From Hirudo medicinalis (lineage: Eukaryota; Annelida; Clitellata; Hirudinida; Hirudinidae): a stretch of DNA of 64,000 nt. This document shows, piece after piece, positions 52,960-64,000 of this stretch (its first letter is position 1; each line of letters starts with the position of its first letter). The stretch is from NCBI GenBank assembly GCA_011800805.1, contig MPNW01000141.1, positions 105,730 to 169,729 of the forward strand, in the 5' to 3' direction. The notes beneath the pieces are model-generated. The model made no database searches, was not told the DNA's origin, and saw only the letters and a list, made by a program, of their open reading frames with translations. Made by a program: the position numbers and the translations under genes.

Positions 52960-55724
52960 ATGGTTGTAGTGATAGGATTTGAGGGTAGTGCAAATAAAAT
53001 TGGAGTTGGTATTATTAAAGATGGTGTTGTCCTGTCTAATCCTCGGCGAACATATATTACACCACCTGGACAAGGTTTGATTCATATCTTTTGTGAATAT
53101 AAGGGACAATAATTACTAGTCTTAAGCTTTCAAAACTCATACATTTAAGTCTATGGAATTAAGAAGGATAAGGAAAGTTAATGATGAGCATAAGAGAATC
53201 ATTATCATTTGGTATCATTATATTATTAATGTAAATGTAAGCTTATTTATGTAAAGGATATATGACAACGAAGGGATGATCAAGTGAGACGAATTCCAGA
53301 TGCGGCATAATAGCTTCACAGGAATTAATAATTGATAATAATAATAATAATAATAATGATATGGTCTCAGCAAAGTTGCAATTTGAGGGTAGTGAGCTTG
53401 TATTCAAATACTGATGCATTCAGGTTTTTTACCAAGAGATACTGCAAAACACCACAGAGACTGTGTTTTAGATGTACTAAAGCTAGCCTTATTTGAAGCA
53501 AATTTACAGCCAAAGGATATAGATGCCATAGCTTTTACTAAAGGTTGGTTTTATATGTTTATGTAACTTTTGTTAAAATTTCACACAGATTTCACCAATT
53601 TTTTGGCCTTTGGATATTTAATTAATGTGGTTAATTTAACATTGTTTTAACATCTTTTGTCGTACTGTTTGTTAAGCAGAATATTAATTAAAGTCACATT
53701 TTGTTATTTGTAAATGTAAATGTAGTTCATTTATACAGCGCCATATGCATAGCATCAGAGGCGCTTTTCGATAACTGCAACTTGATGCAGAGTGATGGAG
53801 AAAATAATCAACAAACCCTAATTCTACACCTTACAAACCACAGCTTAATTGATAACAACCAACATTTGTTCCTAGTAATATTTAAACAATTTCTTCAAAA
53901 ATGTATGTCCCCAGAAATAAACTATTTCTGTTGTTTGTCCTAGAAGAAATAATATTTTTTTGTCAATGTTACTTTAATGTGATTTACAGGTCCTGGAATG
54001 GCTGCTCCTTTGGTTTCAGTTGCTGTTGTAGCAAGAACAGTTTCACAGTTATGGCAAAAGCCTATCATTGCTGTAAATCATTGTATTGGTCGTCAGTATC
54101 ATATTCTAACGTAGTTTACTTTAATTTGTTTATTGATATAACTTGTAGCTCTGTCATTTAATCCTGTTTACTAGATATTGAAATGGGACGCCTTATAACT
54201 GGTGCTACAAATCCAATAGTTTTGTATGTCAGTGGTGGGAATACTCAGGTATAGTTGAGTCAATTGATGAATACTCAACACCTTTGCTTAACAATATGTT
54301 TTTATTGTCTAGGTAATTGCTTATTCTGAAAAAAGGTACAGAATTTTTGGTGAAACCATTGACATTGCCATTGGAAATTGTTTAGACAGATTTGCTAGAG
54401 CCATTAAGGTTGTTATCAAGTTCACTGACCCGAAATGATTTTGTACATTGTTACTTATGTCCATTTATCTTTTACAGCTATCCAACGATCCTTCACCTGG
54501 CTATAATGTTGAACAGGAAGCCAAGAAGTCTGTCTTGTTGATATATTTATATTTATAGTGTTAATCTTTTGATGATTTTGATGATGATTTTAGGGGAAAG
54601 AAATTTCTCAGCTTACCATATGTTGTAAAAGGAATGGATGTTTCATTTTCTGGAATTTTATCCTTTATTGAGGTGTGATCAGACAACCTAATTATTACTT
54701 GTAGCCATGATCCTACATCACCCTACTCACTTGCCCTGAAATCATATTTTGATTTTTACAGAAAAAAGCTCCAGAATTATTGGAGTCTGGTGAATATACT
54801 ATCCCTGACCTCTGTTTTTCATTGCAAGAGACTATATTTGCCATGCTTGTTGAAATAACAGGTAGGTGGCTCAATCTTAGTGTGCTTTTGCTTTCATTGT
54901 GATTATTACAATAATTATATAATGTATCATGATTTCAACTCCCTAGTTATTTTTTTCTGCTTTGTTAAAATGTGTTGTTTAATATAGTTGGATGTTATAA
55001 TTATTCTCAGCTATCAGCAGTTACTGTATTGTGATTGTATGTTAAGAAATGTTTAGTAATTATGGTCAAATCTTAAGTATATTTTAATCAAGTGTTTTTC
55101 AAATCCTATGAGAAGTGATTTAATTTGCAAATTAATTATTGAAGAAAGAGCTCTAGCACACCAAGGAACAGATGAAGTCCTGATTGTGGGTGGAGTTGGT
55201 TGTAAGTATTCAAATAACTGATTTTTGTATTTAATTGAAATATTTACTGATGGGCAGAATAGTCCTTCAACAGGCTTTAAGTTACCTCAGCAACTCTAAA
55301 ACTAAGTTTTTTGCATTTAAGGTAACTTGAGGCTTCAGGAAATGATGAGGATCATGGCAGAGGAAAGAGGAGCTAAGTTGTTTGCAACTGATGAGAGGTT
55401 CTGCATTGATAATGGAGCCATGATTGCTCAGGCAGGATATGTTATGCATGTATCAGGGGAGTCAACCAAGTGGGAAGACACCTTCTGCACTCAGAGGTTT
55501 GTTTTTACAAAGCGAATTGTAAAGACATTGTGGATGTGATATATTGTAGCAATGATTTTTGTTGACAATATTTTGTGGTAATATTTATTTAATGCTTACA
55601 GAAATAAGCATCTAGTATTTTTCATATGCACTTTTAATTGTTTTTATGGTTTTGACTCCTTCTTAAGTAACATTTATAATTTCAGGTACAGACTGATGAA
55701 GTTTTTGTTAGCTGGAGGGACTGA
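52960..55724 (+). CDS. OSGEP: OSGEP/Kae1, KEOPS tRNA t6A37 threonylcarbamoyltransferase
   Basis: Eleven exons: 52960-53074, 53424-53543, 53990-54091, 54175-54248, 54313-54408, 54478-54527, 54594-54672, 54762-54861, 55145-55201, 55322-55496, 55686-55724. The protein is collinear with human [49 protein letters not shown], the metal-binding NHCIGHIEMGR (both His kept when the exon 3 donor is GGTC|gtcagt), [36 protein letters not shown] and [15 protein letters not shown]. As the Kae1 subunit of KEOPS it moves threonylcarbamoyl to A37 of ANN-decoding tRNAs. Exon lengths sum to 1007 bases, one short of 336 codons. The final exon needs one extra base to read the conserved YRTDEV...WRD end; as assembled it runs out of frame to a stop at 55729-55731. 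The 335-residue length would then match the human protein. Confidence 0.94.
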
Positions 55725-56416
55725 TATTTAATTTTTAAGCATATAAATTTAAAATCAAGTGTAGAACAAGAAAAATAAAATTCAGCATGTTTTCAGCATT
55801 TGTTGGGAATAAATTAGTTATAGAAACTATTGCAGTAGTGAGGCTTCAGATGCAGTAGCAACAATATATGATGTGCAACAATGCAGTGGAATTTAAAGTT
55901 TCACCTAAGCAACCTTAGGTGCAGGTCGCTGAATGGGTTGCGTTCTTGCATAGGGCAGTAATGGCAACAGTCGTAATGAGTCCAGGAATCTAGTTTCATT
56001 ACTGCTTGAGGTGTGCAGCCCCTAATAGGGATGCAGCTGCTGGGGGTGAGTTCAAATTTTTAGGGTGAACATCTCCCTACGGGAGGGGTAATTAACTCCC
56101 TGTCAAGGAGCCCGAAATTTCTGTTTGGCGGCCCTGATTGTGTCTGCAAAAAAAACTAATAAATCTGATTAATTAGATATTTAATTGTTTAATATTTTAA
56201 TGATACTTTTTTTTATTGGAATATTCAAGCACAATCTCACTTGAGATTCGTCATCATGAGGATGACGCAAAATTTGAAATGAGTTACGAACCAATGAGAT
56301 TCCCTAGCAAAAGTATCATTTCTATAAAACGATAAAATCGTCCATTTAACTAGAATGTGTCAATTTTATCCAGTTGTTCTGCTTATCTTATATGCTTATA
56401 TCTGTCTTATTGCTTC

Positions 56417-56764
56417 ATGCAAATCATGAATCAAGTATTCATGGTTGAACAGGGTGCTCCTCGAGCCACCCTTTATCCAAGTAAGTTTTTTGTGTTTTAA
56501 GTCAAAATCACTCATGCGTGTCACCATCACAATCAATCATTCACCCCCGTTTCACCTCCGCCCCTTCCAAAGTCCTTCCTGCACCTCATCGCGGTGGAAG
56601 GGTGAATGGAGGTCCCTCAGGACTTCTGGCCAACGCAGGAGGCATTTTAGCCAATAAACGAATTCAAAATGTTCACTTTTGCAGACTACTGTAGCGACAG
56701 CGGCATTGACGACGAAGACGCTACAAAGTTTATTTTACAACAACGGCAACAATTCTTCGACTGA
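56417..56764 (+). CDS. Candidate two-exon micro-protein gene
   Basis: Exon 1 ends at 56480 with a strong donor (CCAA|gtaagt). Exon 2 runs 56685-56764 after a good acceptor (cacttttgcag), with the stop at 56762-56764. The phase-1 join gives 44 codons plus stop from ATG 56426, or 47 from ATG 56417. The C-terminal part reads NYCSDSGIDDEDATKFILQQ then RQQFFD: an acidic Ser/Asp cluster followed by an amphipathic Gln-rich helix, with protein-like composition unlike the surrounding spacer. I do not recognise a family. The alternative is that these are the last two exons of a longer gene, or chance. Confidence 0.35.
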
Positions 56765-56841
56765 AAACATAACTGCTGGAGTAGCAGCGTAGCGACGTAG
56801 CCGGAAGAGTAGGAGAGACGAAAAGGGAAGAATGCCCTGAC

Positions 56842-57058
56842 TTAGCTTCTTAAATAGCCAGTCAGGACAAAGGAGGATGTCCACAAACAAAGGATGCGCG
56901 CCTGGTAAGTCATCGCTGATAGGGTTAGGATCAGCACGTGATTATGATGNTTAGCTTCTTAAATAGCCAGTCAGGACAAAGGAGGATGTCCACAAACAAA
57001 GGATGCGCGCCTGGTAAGTCATCGCTGATAGGGTTAGGATCAGCACGTGATTATGATG
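56842..57058. repeat. 108-bp exact duplication around a single N
   Basis: The 108 bases at 56842-56949 (ttagcttcttaaatagccag ... gattatgatg) are repeated identically at 56951-57058, separated only by the N at 56950. This is the pattern of an unmerged contig overlap, as at 22180. Confidence 0.95.
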
Positions 57059-57404
57059 GATGTGCGATCCTACACTACAAACAAAATTGAGCCTCTTTGC
57101 TCAATGTACAATATGCAATGAATTTTAGTGATTTAGTAAGATGCCCCATCACGAGAGTTAAAGAAAGTTACGTGAGAACAAGGATAGAATACTCGGTAAT
57201 TAATACATTTTATGAACATGTTCATGGACCACAAACACCATTACGCATGACATTTTGTTGTCATGTTGTTGATGTTAAAATAGATTGCATTTTGATGCGG
57301 TACAGAATGGTATAACAATGGTAAAATTAAGCTAGTGGGGTATAGAATGTTCACTCAGTAGTGAACACTTTTTAAGGGATGCAAAACTTTAGAGGGGGGT
57401 ATTT

Positions 57405-57760
57405 TCTTAGGGGTCACCCATTATGTCAATAAATTAAGCTAATTTTTGACCCCCTCCTTTGTCAACAACTGCCACAAAATTACCTAAAAATTACCGGGCC
57501 ATTGCCCCTCACAGCGGCCCGTCTTGTGAAACAACAAAGGTTACAGATTTTGCAAATCCGTTCAAACAGTGACGATTGAGCTGAAGGATGAAGGACTAAC
57601 AGTAATATTAGAAATCCGCCTGTTAAAATTTAGATTTGTTATAAAAAAAATAACACTGTTGACGTCAATTAATCTTAAACTTCCCCTCTCCCCTTGTCAA
57701 GAATTGTCAAACTTTTTCAACCCCCCTATTTTGTTGACAATTTATGGATGGCCCTTTATT
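57405..57760. mobile_element. MITE-like element with degenerate terminal inverted repeats
   Basis: The left end (aggggtcacccattatgtca, ~57409) and the reverse complement of the right end (aaagggccatccataaattg, ~57755) align imperfectly as inverted repeats. Internal blocks (gaccccctcctttgtcaaca and ttcccctctccccttgtcaa) repeat a C-rich/TTGTCAA motif. No coding capacity. Related short blocks appear near 36660 and 37230. Confidence 0.5.
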
Positions 57761-58424
57761 GGACCAAGAAAAATTAAGGATTATGTAAGAAAAGTAGACT
57801 TTCCTTACGTAGACCTCTAATACTATGGACCTACGTAGGTTTATTCCCTTAGGACTAGCCATTGAGCCGATATAATTTTATTTTCGTCTCAAGTTGAATA
57901 GATATTTTGTTTGCTATTTCGACTCAATAACTTAATAAATAAATTATAATAAATCAATAAAAAAAGGGAAACAACCAAGAGGTTTAGCATCGGTCATTTT
58001 CTATATTTTCCATGGCTTGACAAAAACGATAACAATTCAGAGTTTGATTAGAGTGGCGTATGTTCAAAGAGAACTTTCAACAAAAGCGCTTAATATAGAG
58101 GATAGCTTTTTCTGAAGTTTAAAGTTTTGAAGGAGGAGTGAAACCAGGATCAGTGTTGGTAATCTAAAGGGGAAATGGTGGGAAAACAATTAACAGAGGT
58201 TGGACACCAATTTATATTTTTAAAATTATGGAAAGGTGAATCGGATCCCATTTCTCTTGCGAATATAAGGCTTTTATGCAGTTGAACTTTGATCTAAGAC
58301 CAAGCTAACAAACGGACTAAGTTATCGTCGCCTGGGAACAGATTGATTGTCTTAGCAACGTTTTGAATTTGTGCTTTCTAGAGCTGCGTTTTCTCTTTTG
58401 AATTTAGAAGAGTTAATTATAGCG

Positions 58425-60818
58425 ATGTCTTTCGAAAACGAGGCTAAGTCACAAATTGTGAGAAGAGTTTTGATTGAGGAAATAGTGCCAGATACCGATG
58501 AAAAGAAGTTGATTCCTAAAAATGCGGTGAGCGAACCCAATGCTAACGATATTTTTAAGAATGATCATTTTCTAGAAGTTGGAGAGGACAACTGTGAGAA
58601 GCACGACTTAGTTGAAAGCAGCTTTAAAAAAGTTCTAATTGAGGAAATTGATGCTACCAACAAAATGAGTGACAGCTTATTAAACACTGACGAGAAATTT
58701 AAAGTCTTATCCGAAAAACAAATAAACGAGCCACTTCTTCCAGAGCCTCTAAAAGATAGAAATTTAGAAGACACCGAGGATGAGAAAATCTCAAAAGGTA
58801 GTGACCCTCCAAAACTTAGCAGACCTCAGAGGCCTCCCAAAAAAGTTTGGACTGAAGAGGAACTTAACAAGTATCCCAGAATTACCAAAGAAGTTCTCAA
58901 AAAACATTGCAAGGAACATAAGTTGTATCAGACTCCTTATTTGAATGATGTACTTTACCTTCATTTTAAGGGTTTCTCTATTATTGAAAACCTGGAAGAT
59001 TACACTGGACTCAAATGCATTTTTCTTGAAAATAATGGACTCTTTGAACTTTCTGGGCTCAACAATCAAACAGAATTGAGATGTCTTTATATTCAAAATA
59101 ACCTCATTGATAGAATTGAAAATCTTGAAAATTGCAAAAAAATTGTTACCATAAATTTATCACACAATAGGATAACAACAATCGAAAATCTTTCATGTCT
59201 TCCAGAATTGAACAGCCTGTCAATTACAAACAACTACTTAGAAATTGCTGAAGACATTGAACATTTGATTCAATGTCCTAATTTGGCTGTTCTAGATCTT
59301 TCCAATAACAGAATTGATGATGTCACAGTGTTAGAAGTTTTTAAAAAAATGCCTAGCTTATCTGTCTTGACTCTTACTGGCAACCCTGTTATCAGGAAGA
59401 TTGAGAATTACCGAAGGAGAATGATTAGCAGCCTTCCCAATCTCAAACACCTAGATGATAGGCCAGTGTTCCCTCAGGAAAGAGCCTGTGTTGAAGCATG
59501 GGCAGTTGGTGGGAGAGAAGCTGAGAAAGCAGAGAGGGAAAGATGGCAGCAGATGGAGAGAGATAAAATCAGGAGGAGTGTTGATGCTGTCCTTGCAATG
59601 AGAAATGCTGCCAGAGCCAAGAAAGAAAACAGAGAAAATGAAGAAAGAGAAAGAAATCAGGTGCTTGAGGCAGCTGATGTATCTTTTTCATCTGAGAATG
59701 ACATCCATGAAGACAATGGGGATGATGATAGAAATCAAGTACTTGCTGAGGCGGCCGATGTATCTATTTCATCTGAGAAAATCCATGAAGACAATGGGGA
59801 TGATGATATTGTTGCCAATAATGATACTAATACCAATTGTGTTGAAGTTGGAAATGAACTGCTAAATAAACATGTTGGAATTGGAAAAAGCGACCCTCAA
59901 TTTTTACAGGAAGTTTCTTGCTCAGAGGATTCAAAGTCTGCAAATAACCAAGAAAGTGATAAAACCCTCTTTGTAACTGCAGAAGCAGCTGTAATTGATG
60001 GAGCAACCACTGACATGGATGAGGAAACTGGTGATCCAGAAGTTTGTTGCAGAATGAATGTTGTCATCAATAAGGACCTTGAAAATGGAATTTTTTCTGA
60101 AAGCAGCAAGATTGTTGAAGCCTCAGCAAGAGAAGCCAAGCTTTTACTAGAAGCTTATGCAGACGATAATGGTTACAGTAGTTGCAATGCCAAGTATTGC
60201 CAAGTCCAAGAAAATCATTCAGAAATAACTGATGAAGATGAAGACAGTGAAGGTTGTAGTAGTCCATTTGTCTACCAGAATTTAATAAATGAAGATGATG
60301 AGTGGACCTACTTGAACGATGTAGGTGACAAAGCTTTGCCAACAACTTTGAATGAAGATCTCAACCTTCATCCCTCTGAATACAATTTTGGTGCAAATTT
60401 TGTTATGAACAAGGTCCAAGAAAATACAATGTATAGCAATGAGCAAATCAATAGTGAAGAATTATGGATGTCCTATTCGTTTGACAGTCCTCAGATCAAT
60501 TCAAATGATGACTTTGACAATCTAGATTTCTTTACCCTTCAAAGGAGTAGCTCTGCTCCTCTGTTGATTAATTTCAGGGATCAAGATGAATTGGCTGAAA
60601 ATGTTAATTTTAAGCCGAGTGATTATGCATTTAAACTGGATTCAATGCGAGCTCGTGGTGATTCAACAGTTGGAAATTTGAAGACAGACCAGATTTACAG
60701 AGAGGCATTTGTTGAAGAAGCAACTTGTGAAGATGATTTAATGATTAGTGAAGATTATAAGTTTTCTTTGGTTGAAGATATTCAAAGTATTGAGTATGAT
60801 ATTGATGACAATTTGTAA
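58425..60818 (+). CDS. DNAAF1: Dynein axonemal assembly factor 1 (LRRC50), intronless
   Basis: One uninterrupted frame of 798 codons including the stop. The first ATG is at 58425 ([14 protein letters not shown]); the frame upstream is open only from a GTG. After an acidic, low-complexity N-terminus of ~135 residues the conserved block starts at [20 protein letters not shown]. About six leucine-rich repeats of the SDS22-like class follow ([56 protein letters not shown]). The LRR cap follows ([20 protein letters not shown], then [18 protein letters not shown]), and then a charged coiled-coil. The remaining ~370 residues are Asp/Glu/Ser-rich with a local repeat ([11 protein letters not shown] twice, ~59655-59780). 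DNAAF1 pre-assembles outer and inner dynein arms in the cytoplasm of ciliated cells. It is slightly longer than human (725). Confidence 0.95.
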   Translation: MSFENEAKSQIVRRVLIEEIVPDTDEKKLIPKNAVSEPNANDIFKNDHFLEVGEDNCEKHDLVESSFKKVLIEEIDATNKMSDSLLNTDEKFKVLSEKQINEPLLPEPLKDRNLEDTEDEKISKGSDPPKLSRPQRPPKKVWTEEELNKYPRITKEVLKKHCKEHKLYQTPYLNDVLYLHFKGFSIIENLEDYTGLKCIFLENNGLFELSGLNNQTELRCLYIQNNLIDRIENLENCKKIVTINLSHNRITTIENLSCLPELNSLSITNNYLEIAEDIEHLIQCPNLAVLDLSNNRIDDVTVLEVFKKMPSLSVLTLTGNPVIRKIENYRRRMISSLPNLKHLDDRPVFPQERACVEAWAVGGREAEKAERERWQQMERDKIRRSVDAVLAMRNAARAKKENRENEERERNQVLEAADVSFSSENDIHEDNGDDDRNQVLAEAADVSISSEKIHEDNGDDDIVANNDTNTNCVEVGNELLNKHVGIGKSDPQFLQEVSCSEDSKSANNQESDKTLFVTAEAAVIDGATTDMDEETGDPEVCCRMNVVINKDLENGIFSESSKIVEASAREAKLLLEAYADDNGYSSCNAKYCQVQENHSEITDEDEDSEGCSSPFVYQNLINEDDEWTYLNDVGDKALPTTLNEDLNLHPSEYNFGANFVMNKVQENTMYSNEQINSEELWMSYSFDSPQINSNDDFDNLDFFTLQRSSSAPLLINFRDQDELAENVNFKPSDYAFKLDSMRARGDSTVGNLKTDQIYREAFVEEATCEDDLMISEDYKFSLVEDIQSIEYDIDDNL

Positions 60819-61792
60819 ATATTAAGTTTCTTTTGAAGCCAGGTTATTACTTAAAAGTCGACACATCTTTTCGCAGCTTTGAGCTGTTTTACAATTTATT
60901 TTGACGTTGATTTTTTAAGTAATCTATTTTCTGAGAATTGATCTCTTGTCTTTGTTTGAATGCTAAGTTTCCATTTTGCATATTATCTTCATTAATATAC
61001 GAAGTAAAAAATATTGTTGAGGAACCACTTGTTTTGCTGTGCCATCAGGTAACTGGGTGAATGTGAGAATAACAAAATTGTAAGTGGTTTTTAATTTGTG
61101 AATAACAAGAAAATAAATGAGATAGTTTTTAAGATAGCACCTTTTTCAAGCGGAACCCTAGCGATTGCTGGAATAAGCTCACAAATCTTCCCAAAGCATC
61201 TCTTAAGTTATGACGGTTGCGCAATGGATATGAAAGTAAAACTGTTGTGATAATTTTTATGCTGTGTAAGGATGTCATTCATATGGAGAGTTAATAAAAC
61301 TAAAATCGTCAAGATAATTGAACATCTTTAACAAATCTTAAACGTGATAGTTCGCGCAATGAGTTTTCTCTGGTACAATGTCATAATGTTCTTTTTCTCT
61401 AGTGAGATGCCTTAACACCGGATAACAAGGAAAAACTTTGTTGGTCGTTGGATGATCATTATTGGGTGTGAATAACACTACAACTTGTCGGAAGGATAGA
61501 GGCAGTATACCTATTAATTATTAAGTTGACAAATTAATTTTGAAACATCTAACCATGAGGTTTGAACATTCACTTATGTATTGGGGCTATGAAAGTATAA
61601 AATTAAAAGTGAATGCAACCAATGTACAATAGCTATAAGTATCTAAATTATTAGAGATCGCACATTAAATTCTGGTAATTTAAATGTAGAATCTAACATG
61701 AAGTCTCAAATATCAACCCAATGCTTGATATTGGATTTCGACGTGCAATAATTAATTTTCTGTCAGTTAATCTCGAGAGAACATCAACTCAC
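60819..61792. other. Convergent 3' flanks of DNAAF1 and the Slo gene
   Basis: A+T-rich with no firm gene. It probably contains the last Slo exon. One option is a minus-strand segment after an acceptor near 61485 reading CYSHPIMIIQRPTKFF, which I cannot confirm. Confidence 0.5.
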
Positions 61793-64000
61793 CAAGTCAG
61801 TTTTATCCAGTTTGAAATCAGCAGGAGGATTAGTAATGACAAGCCTATCATCGCTGGTGTTCTGTTTGTCATAAATGCTCATGAAGCGATAGATGCCCAA
61901 GCACAAGATGCGATGCTTCTGCAAGATGTTGACTAACAAGTGCTCGAAGGTGTTATCCTGAAATTGTTCAGATTATTGTGGTATCTGCAACTTTAAAGCT
62001 TATTATGATATCTCAAGCCTTCAGACCATGTAAGGTTGGAGAATGCCTCTGTTAAGAGGAAGCAGGTCAATTACACATCTGCTTCGTATCCTCTTGAGTT
62101 TCTCGGAGGTCATGTGACATTCCCCATTGAGGAGTCCTTCTGCAATCAGTTGTTCGTATTCCTCCGAATCAGTCCAATTGACGAACATGCGGATCAGTTT
62201 GTAAGTAGCAGGGGAAAAGAAGATCTGTAATAATTAGTCTGTTATCAATGCCAAGAATTCCTGGTAATTCAATGCAATATCGCTTGATACGGTTTATAAC
62301 GAAGGTCAACAAGTTTAACTTACTGTCGGTGTGAGGGCATCGATGACCCTTGGGGCGAATGTTTTACCACAAGCAAATGGTTGATTGAGATGGAAAGGCA
62401 CGTAGGCATCAGACACATTTTCACTCAGCAAATGGACGTTTTCATCTTTGGCTGCAAAATTAATTTAATGAACTTATCTAATATGTTAGACAACTTCAAA
62501 TTTAAGGGTAGTTTTCACTTAGTTCAGTCAAGAGCGGAATGGTTGAGTTCGATCCGGAATGAGTGACAACTGAAACAATTTATGATAATTATACAAATTC
62601 CGTATTCGTTTTTCTCAAATTACAAAACATCCAACCTGATATCGCAGAACATTGTCTCTGATAAGACTGGCTATAAAGAACTTTCAAGACTTCACTGTTT
62701 GGTCCGTGATTGGCTGCTGGAGACACCATGTTGTTGATGTTGAGGGTGGCTAGGAGAGCTCTGCTGTCGTTGAAAAGTGGAGCTGTGGAATCAGTGTTCT
62801 GGAGTGAGTAATTGGATGACAGAATAACGCACATGTGGCAAGCCTCAACGTGGATCGACCTCAGGAAACCTCGATTCATTGGAGAACCCTTCACAACAAT
62901 AATCTTGTATTAGCACCCTATGACAAAAGTCACCATTTGTACATAATGTGCATATAATGATGAAAATAATCTTTAGTTCTGCAAAGGACCATGATGAAAT
63001 AAATAAATGGAAATTTATCTCCACAATAAACCCATGCTGACGGATATTTTAAACTAAAAGTAGAATGAAATTAAATAAAAATTAGTAATGTTAAATTGCT
63101 AATCGGCGCTAACCACTTTAACGAAAACCTTTGGAAAATATGCAACACTTGGCCATTCGCTCCGTAGTTTTGCTTCATCTTCGGCAACAATGACTACTGT
63201 TCTTAGACGTGAATAACTGAAGCAACTGGCTCTCAACGGGAGTATAAAGCTACGTAGAGAACCCTGATTTCGAAGAATCAACCCGATTGTTTAGCAATTA
63301 AGTTTATCATTTAAGTTTTATCATTTTATCTCAATTGTTCAAATACTTTGCTTACTTGGGATGAATCCGAGAAGCACAAAATAACATGATTTGAAAGAGT
63401 AGCGTTGTCATCCTATGATGGAAAACTTGTTTTATTTGAAAAATATGGTGCGTTACAAACAAGACATTTACCAAGAGAGATTCTTCTAACGATTTATGGG
63501 GACACCAGTAAAAGTAGCCTGTGATGTCAAATCTTTCAAAGTCATTGTCTTCTTTTGGATGCTTCCCAAAGACAACTGGATCTGTTTCCACTACTTCCTC
63601 TCGCTCATAGTCTTCTATAATTTCCTCCTCAGATTGGAATACTCTGGAAATAAACTCAACGATTCCATTATGAAGCAGAGTATTCGTGAAACGTGAACAT
63701 GATGCAGCGTGGATCGCAGAAGTGTCTGGCGATTGAATTTTGACTCACTCACCCCGATCTCATCAATCTGCCTCTGTTTTCTCCAAAGCCACCCATCTCA
63801 GCTGACAAAAGGGATTTGTCTTTATAAAATGAAGGCAGATATAAGCATTGTTCCTCTGTTTAAACATCGAATAGCTAAAAAGATAAAAATAGCTAACACA
63901 TGTGAACGGATTCGCAGGTGCAAGGTTTGATGGACTCGGCAGGTATATTACAGTGACACTTGAGGCAATAGTGCCTGACGCACTGACAATCATCTTCTGA
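61793..64000 (-). CDS. Slo-family (BK-type) potassium channel, C-terminal half
   Basis: Partial; the 5' part (membrane domain and RCK1) lies beyond the right edge. Exons recognised on the minus strand: a piece ending about 63927 (YCLKCHCNIPAESIKPCTCE), a short exon near 63735-63784, then 63643-63472, 63412-63356, 63263-63114, 62888-62636, 62451-62324, 62224-62027 and 61957-61793. These align in order with Slo1 RCK2: FDITGYFYWCPHKSLEESLL (Slo1 YDSTGMFHWC), SLRSFILPLRASCFSYSRLR, FPKVFVKVGSPMNRGFLRSI, ACHMCVILSSNYSLQNTDST, LNQPFACGKTFAPRVIDAL, RILCLGIYRF and LVITNPPADFKLDKTD. Slo channels are tetrameric K+ channels gated by voltage and cytoplasmic ions. The exact final exon is unresolved. The calcium-bowl aspartates are missing (see findings), so this is a divergent, possibly Slo3-like paralog. 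Confidence 0.88.

Larger units (their letters stand above)
55725..58424. other. Spacer with repeats between OSGEP and DNAAF1
   Basis: Contains the micro-gene candidate (56417-56764), a 108-bp exact duplication around an N (56842-57058) and a MITE-like element (57405-57760), described separately. The remainder shows no supported coding sequence. The last few hundred bases presumably hold the DNAAF1 promoter and 5' UTR. Confidence 0.55.

Overview
The window is from an animal nuclear genome. Its coding exons are interrupted by many short, AT-rich introns with ordinary GT-AG borders, and long A+T-rich spacers carry microsatellites and decayed retroelements. A caudal-type homeobox gene, a protocadherin, a BK-type channel, a CBP/p300 gene and a dynein-assembly gene (DNAAF1) point to a bilaterian with motile cilia. 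The Cdx, Slo and NSUN7 proteins are unusually divergent, which would suit a fast-evolving lineage such as an ascidian tunicate. That placement is inference; I see no diagnostic marker.

Layout from left to right: (1) the 3' part of a protocadherin (+, 143-4138, with probable alternative tail exons to 7956); (2) Cdx (-, 8606-11533); (3) an NSUN7-like protein (-, 13523-19328), with a decayed LINE in one intron; (4) a repeat- and transposon-rich spacer, 19.4-26.6 kb, with LINE and Ty3/gypsy remnants; (5) a compact but complete-looking CBP/p300 (-, 26689-34130); (6) a poorly resolved stretch, 34.1-40.3 kb, with one credible orphan exon and a U1-type zinc-finger exon; (7) a MEP-1-like zinc-finger protein (-, 40359-43003); (8) PPP4R1 (-, 44473-50585); (9) MRPL24 (-, 51231-52567), head to head with OSGEP (+, 52960-55724); (10) a possible two-exon micro-gene (+, 56417-56764) and a MITE-like element; (11) an intronless DNAAF1 (+, 58425-60818); (12) the C-terminal half of a Slo potassium channel (-, 61793 to the right edge).

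The genes do not form one pathway. Shared themes are chromatin and transcription (CBP, MEP-1, Cdx), RNA modification (OSGEP, NSUN7), and adhesion or excitability (protocadherin, Slo). I found no CRISPR array, operon, rRNA or tRNA gene and no clearly undescribed multi-gene system. The strongest leads are an NSUN7 homolog whose catalytic motif VI cysteine is arginine, a Slo channel without the aspartate run of the calcium bowl, an intronless DNAAF1, and a candidate 44-47 aa micro-protein. The assembly shows two probable one-base deletions (CBP, OSGEP) and single-N joins flanked by exact duplicates, so local structure should be read with caution.
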